NCBI GenBank assembly: GCA_937974465.1
Contig: CALJWY010000302.1
Location: forward strand, 1-7,372
Direction: 5' to 3'
DNA: 7,372 nucleotides
DNA from: an uncultured Lysobacterales bacterium
GTDB lineage: Bacteria > Pseudomonadota > Gammaproteobacteria > Xanthomonadales > SZUA-36
A model generated the notes under the pieces. That model searched no databases. It was not told the DNA's origin and saw only the letters and a program-made list of their open reading frames with translations. The number at the start of each line of letters is the position of its first letter. The first letter of the stretch is position 1. Position numbers and translations under genes: made by a program. Of the stretch, positions 6,594-7,372 are shown in pieces.

Positions 6594-6693
6594 GACGTTG
6601 CCAGTTTAAAAAGGAGTTATCTCCGGGATGACGGTGCTGGCTTAAAAGGGTGTCATTTCCGGGATGACGGTGCTTGTTTAAAAGGAGTCATCT
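6587..6693. repeat. Tandem repeat, three units of about 36 bases plus a partial fourth
   Basis: The segment CCGGGATGACG recurs at 6587, 6623 and 6659, exactly 36 bases apart. Units share a middle TTAAAA block and a GTCAT/GTTAT end. Units 1 and 2 agree at 28 of 36 positions; unit 3 is one base shorter. A fourth, partial copy begins at 6694 with CCG, carries about ten extra bases (TGCAGGCGCG), and resumes as GGGATGACGTTGCCAGT (6707-6723), identical to unit 1. Units are contiguous and diverged, unlike CRISPR repeats with unique spacers. Confidence 0.8.
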
Positions 6694-6745
6694 CCGTGCA
6701 GGCGCGGGGATGACGTTGCCAGTGCTCAGCTCGGGCTCTGCTTAT

Positions 6746-6777
6746 CCCAAACACAGGTCATTTTTGACAAGCTTGGG
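6746..6777. promoter_or_regulatory. Dyad upstream of the lipoprotein promoter
   Basis: CCCAA (6746-6750) and TTGGG (6773-6777) enclose GTCA (6757-6760) and TGAC (6765-6768), which are separated by TTTT. The nested symmetry lies about 35-66 bases before the predicted transcript start, a plausible position for a regulator site. No known operator consensus is recognised. Confidence 0.25.
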
Positions 6778-6796
6778 CACAAAAACTGCCGTCATT

Positions 6797-6805
6797 TGGT
6801 ATAGT
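6797..6805 (+). promoter_or_regulatory. Candidate extended -10 promoter for the lipoprotein gene
   Basis: TGGTATAGT is TGn followed by TATAGT (5 of 6 matches to TATAAT). It would start transcription near 6812, leaving a leader of about 27 bases. TTGACA at 6764-6769 is a perfect -35 hexamer, but it is 30 bases away and so cannot pair with this -10. Confidence 0.45.
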
Positions 6806-6838
6806 AACTGCCCTATTCCCTTACAGACAGAAACGCTC

Positions 6839-7372
6839 ATGAAAACCCAATTAATTGTCTCCGCAATCCTTTTGGCCAGCCTGCTTTCAGCATGTAAACA
6901 GGAGCAGCAAGCCGAAGAACAAGCCGTAACAGTTGAAGCCGCCAATCCCGCAGTGATAGCCGAAGCTGCCACCGCGCCTGTTGAAAACGCAACCCCTTCC
7001 CGCTTCGATATCTATGCAGATGTCGGTCTAACCACCGACCTCAGTCACTTGAGTGACAAACAAAAGCAGATGATTGGCCTTTTAATTGACGCGGGTAAAA
7101 TCACCGATGACATCTTCTGGCAGCAGGTCTGGGGTGACAAGGATGCGCTTCTCAACAGCATAGAGGACCCGAAGGCCCGGCAGTTTGCGTTCATCAATTA
7201 TGGTCCCTGGGATCGACTGGCTGCCGACCAACCATTCCTTGAAAGCTATGGGCCGCGTCCGCCCGGTGCACGCTTTTATCCGGAGGACATGAGCAAGGAT
7301 GAATTTGAAGCCTGGCAACAAGAGGGCAAGGATGAGCAATATTCAATCGTAACCAGGGACGCCGATAAAAAC
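6839..7372 (+). CDS. Lipoprotein, probable M49 (dipeptidyl-peptidase III-like) family (partial, C-terminus cut by window edge)
   Basis: The frame from the ATG at 6839 stays open for 178 codons to the window edge. The N-terminus is a lipoprotein signal: MKTQ, a hydrophobic core and the lipobox LSAC with Cys19 as the lipidated residue. Lys20-Gln21 follow, not an Asp at +2, so outer-membrane sorting is likely. A Glu/Gln/Ala-rich linker spans about 20-58. The mature part contains LSHLSDKQKQMIGLLIDAGK, FINYGPWDRL and PPGARFYPEDMSKDEFEAW, which I recognise from bacterial M49-type zinc peptidase-like proteins. The diagnostic HExxxH-type zinc site would lie beyond the window, so catalytic competence cannot be judged. 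No strong ribosome-binding site is seen before the ATG. The gene is divergent from the FmdB-aspS operon. Confidence 0.7.
   Translation, partial: MKTQLIVSAILLASLLSACKQEQQAEEQAVTVEAANPAVIAEAATAPVENATPSRFDIYADVGLTTDLSHLSDKQKQMIGLLIDAGKITDDIFWQQVWGDKDALLNSIEDPKARQFAFINYGPWDRLAADQPFLESYGPRPPGARFYPEDMSKDEFEAWQQEGKDEQYSIVTRDADKN

Larger units (their letters stand above)
6439..6723. repeat. Composite intergenic repeat element with inverted outer arms
   Basis: Bases 6439-6459 and the reverse complement of 6701-6721 agree at 19 of 21 positions, sharing the 14-base core GTCATCCCCGCGCC. Between them lie a 20-base palindrome (6482-6501), two further hairpins (6544-6563 and 6564-6593) and three tandem units of about 36 bases (6587-6693). 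The pattern resembles neisserial dRS3/NIME-type mosaics or a small non-autonomous element. No target-site duplication is visible outside the arms, and no transposase frame is inside. Confidence 0.6.
6289..6838. other. Divergent intergenic region, 550 bases, with mosaic repeats
   Basis: No credible gene is found here. The left part (6289-6438) holds the probable promoter and leader of the FmdB-aspS operon. The middle (6439-6723) is a repeat mosaic described separately. The right part (6724-6838) holds a dyad and an extended -10 promoter for the lipoprotein gene. A plus-strand open frame at 6355-6609 translates repeat DNA and shows no protein-like features. The two flanking genes point away from each other, so the repeats lie between two promoters and not in a usual terminator position. 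Confidence 0.85.

Noticed and set aside
6355..6609. Plus-strand open frame of 84 codons across the repeat region
   Set aside because: It translates GC-rich palindromic repeats (HPRAG and YPRAGG segments typical of such DNA), has no ribosome-binding site and no protein-like pattern.
6587..6723. Possible CRISPR array
   Set aside because: The 36-base units are contiguous and diverged, with no unique spacers between constant repeats and no cas genes nearby.
6742..6972. Minus-strand frame of 76 codons over the lipoprotein start
   Set aside because: It runs antisense to the signal peptide and promoter of a better-supported plus-strand gene; its Cys/Ala-rich sequence is a shadow.

Overview
The window looks like an ordinary chromosomal segment of a gammaproteobacterium. 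The evidence is the gene order FmdB-type zinc ribbon, aspS, yebC, ruvC, ruvA, ruvB, together with bacterial-type AspRS, RarD and Ruv proteins that resemble E. coli and Pseudomonas sequences as I remember them. The genus cannot be named from sequence alone. I see no phage, plasmid, CRISPR, tRNA or rRNA gene.

Layout. Eight genes lie on the minus strand and read leftward from about 6288 to the left edge. They form two tightly packed groups. The first group is a FmdB-family zinc-ribbon protein (6288-5938), aspS (5938-4172), a RarD-type DMT permease (4175-3270) and a small alpha/beta hydrolase (3277-2633). Neighbouring genes in this group overlap by 1, 4 and 8 bases. After an 82-base gap that holds a candidate extended -10 promoter comes the second group: yebC (2550-1813), ruvC (1789-1295), ruvA (1290-682) and ruvB (from 689, cut by the left edge). 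The two groups could also be joined by read-through.

From 6289 to 6838 there is a 550-base divergent intergenic region. About 285 bases of it are mosaic repeat DNA: a dRS3-like 20-base palindrome, further hairpins, three units of about 36 bases in tandem, and a pair of imperfect inverted 21-base arms at the outer ends. To its right a plus-strand gene starts at 6839 and runs off the window. It encodes a lipoprotein whose mature part resembles the N-terminal region of bacterial M49 (dipeptidyl-peptidase III-like) proteins.

How the genes work together. RuvA and RuvB form the Holliday-junction branch-migration motor and RuvC is the resolvase, so ruvCAB is a complete resolvasome as far as visible. 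YebC (translation-related) and AspRS (tRNA charging) are the usual housekeeping neighbours. The RarD permease and the hydrolase sit between aspS and yebC and appear translationally coupled to aspS; no shared function is evident. No new biological system was found. The points most worth a second look are the repeat mosaic, the changed acidic pin of RuvA, the Shine-Dalgarno built from tandem AGG Arg codons at the rarD/hydrolase junction, and the TTG start of ruvC.
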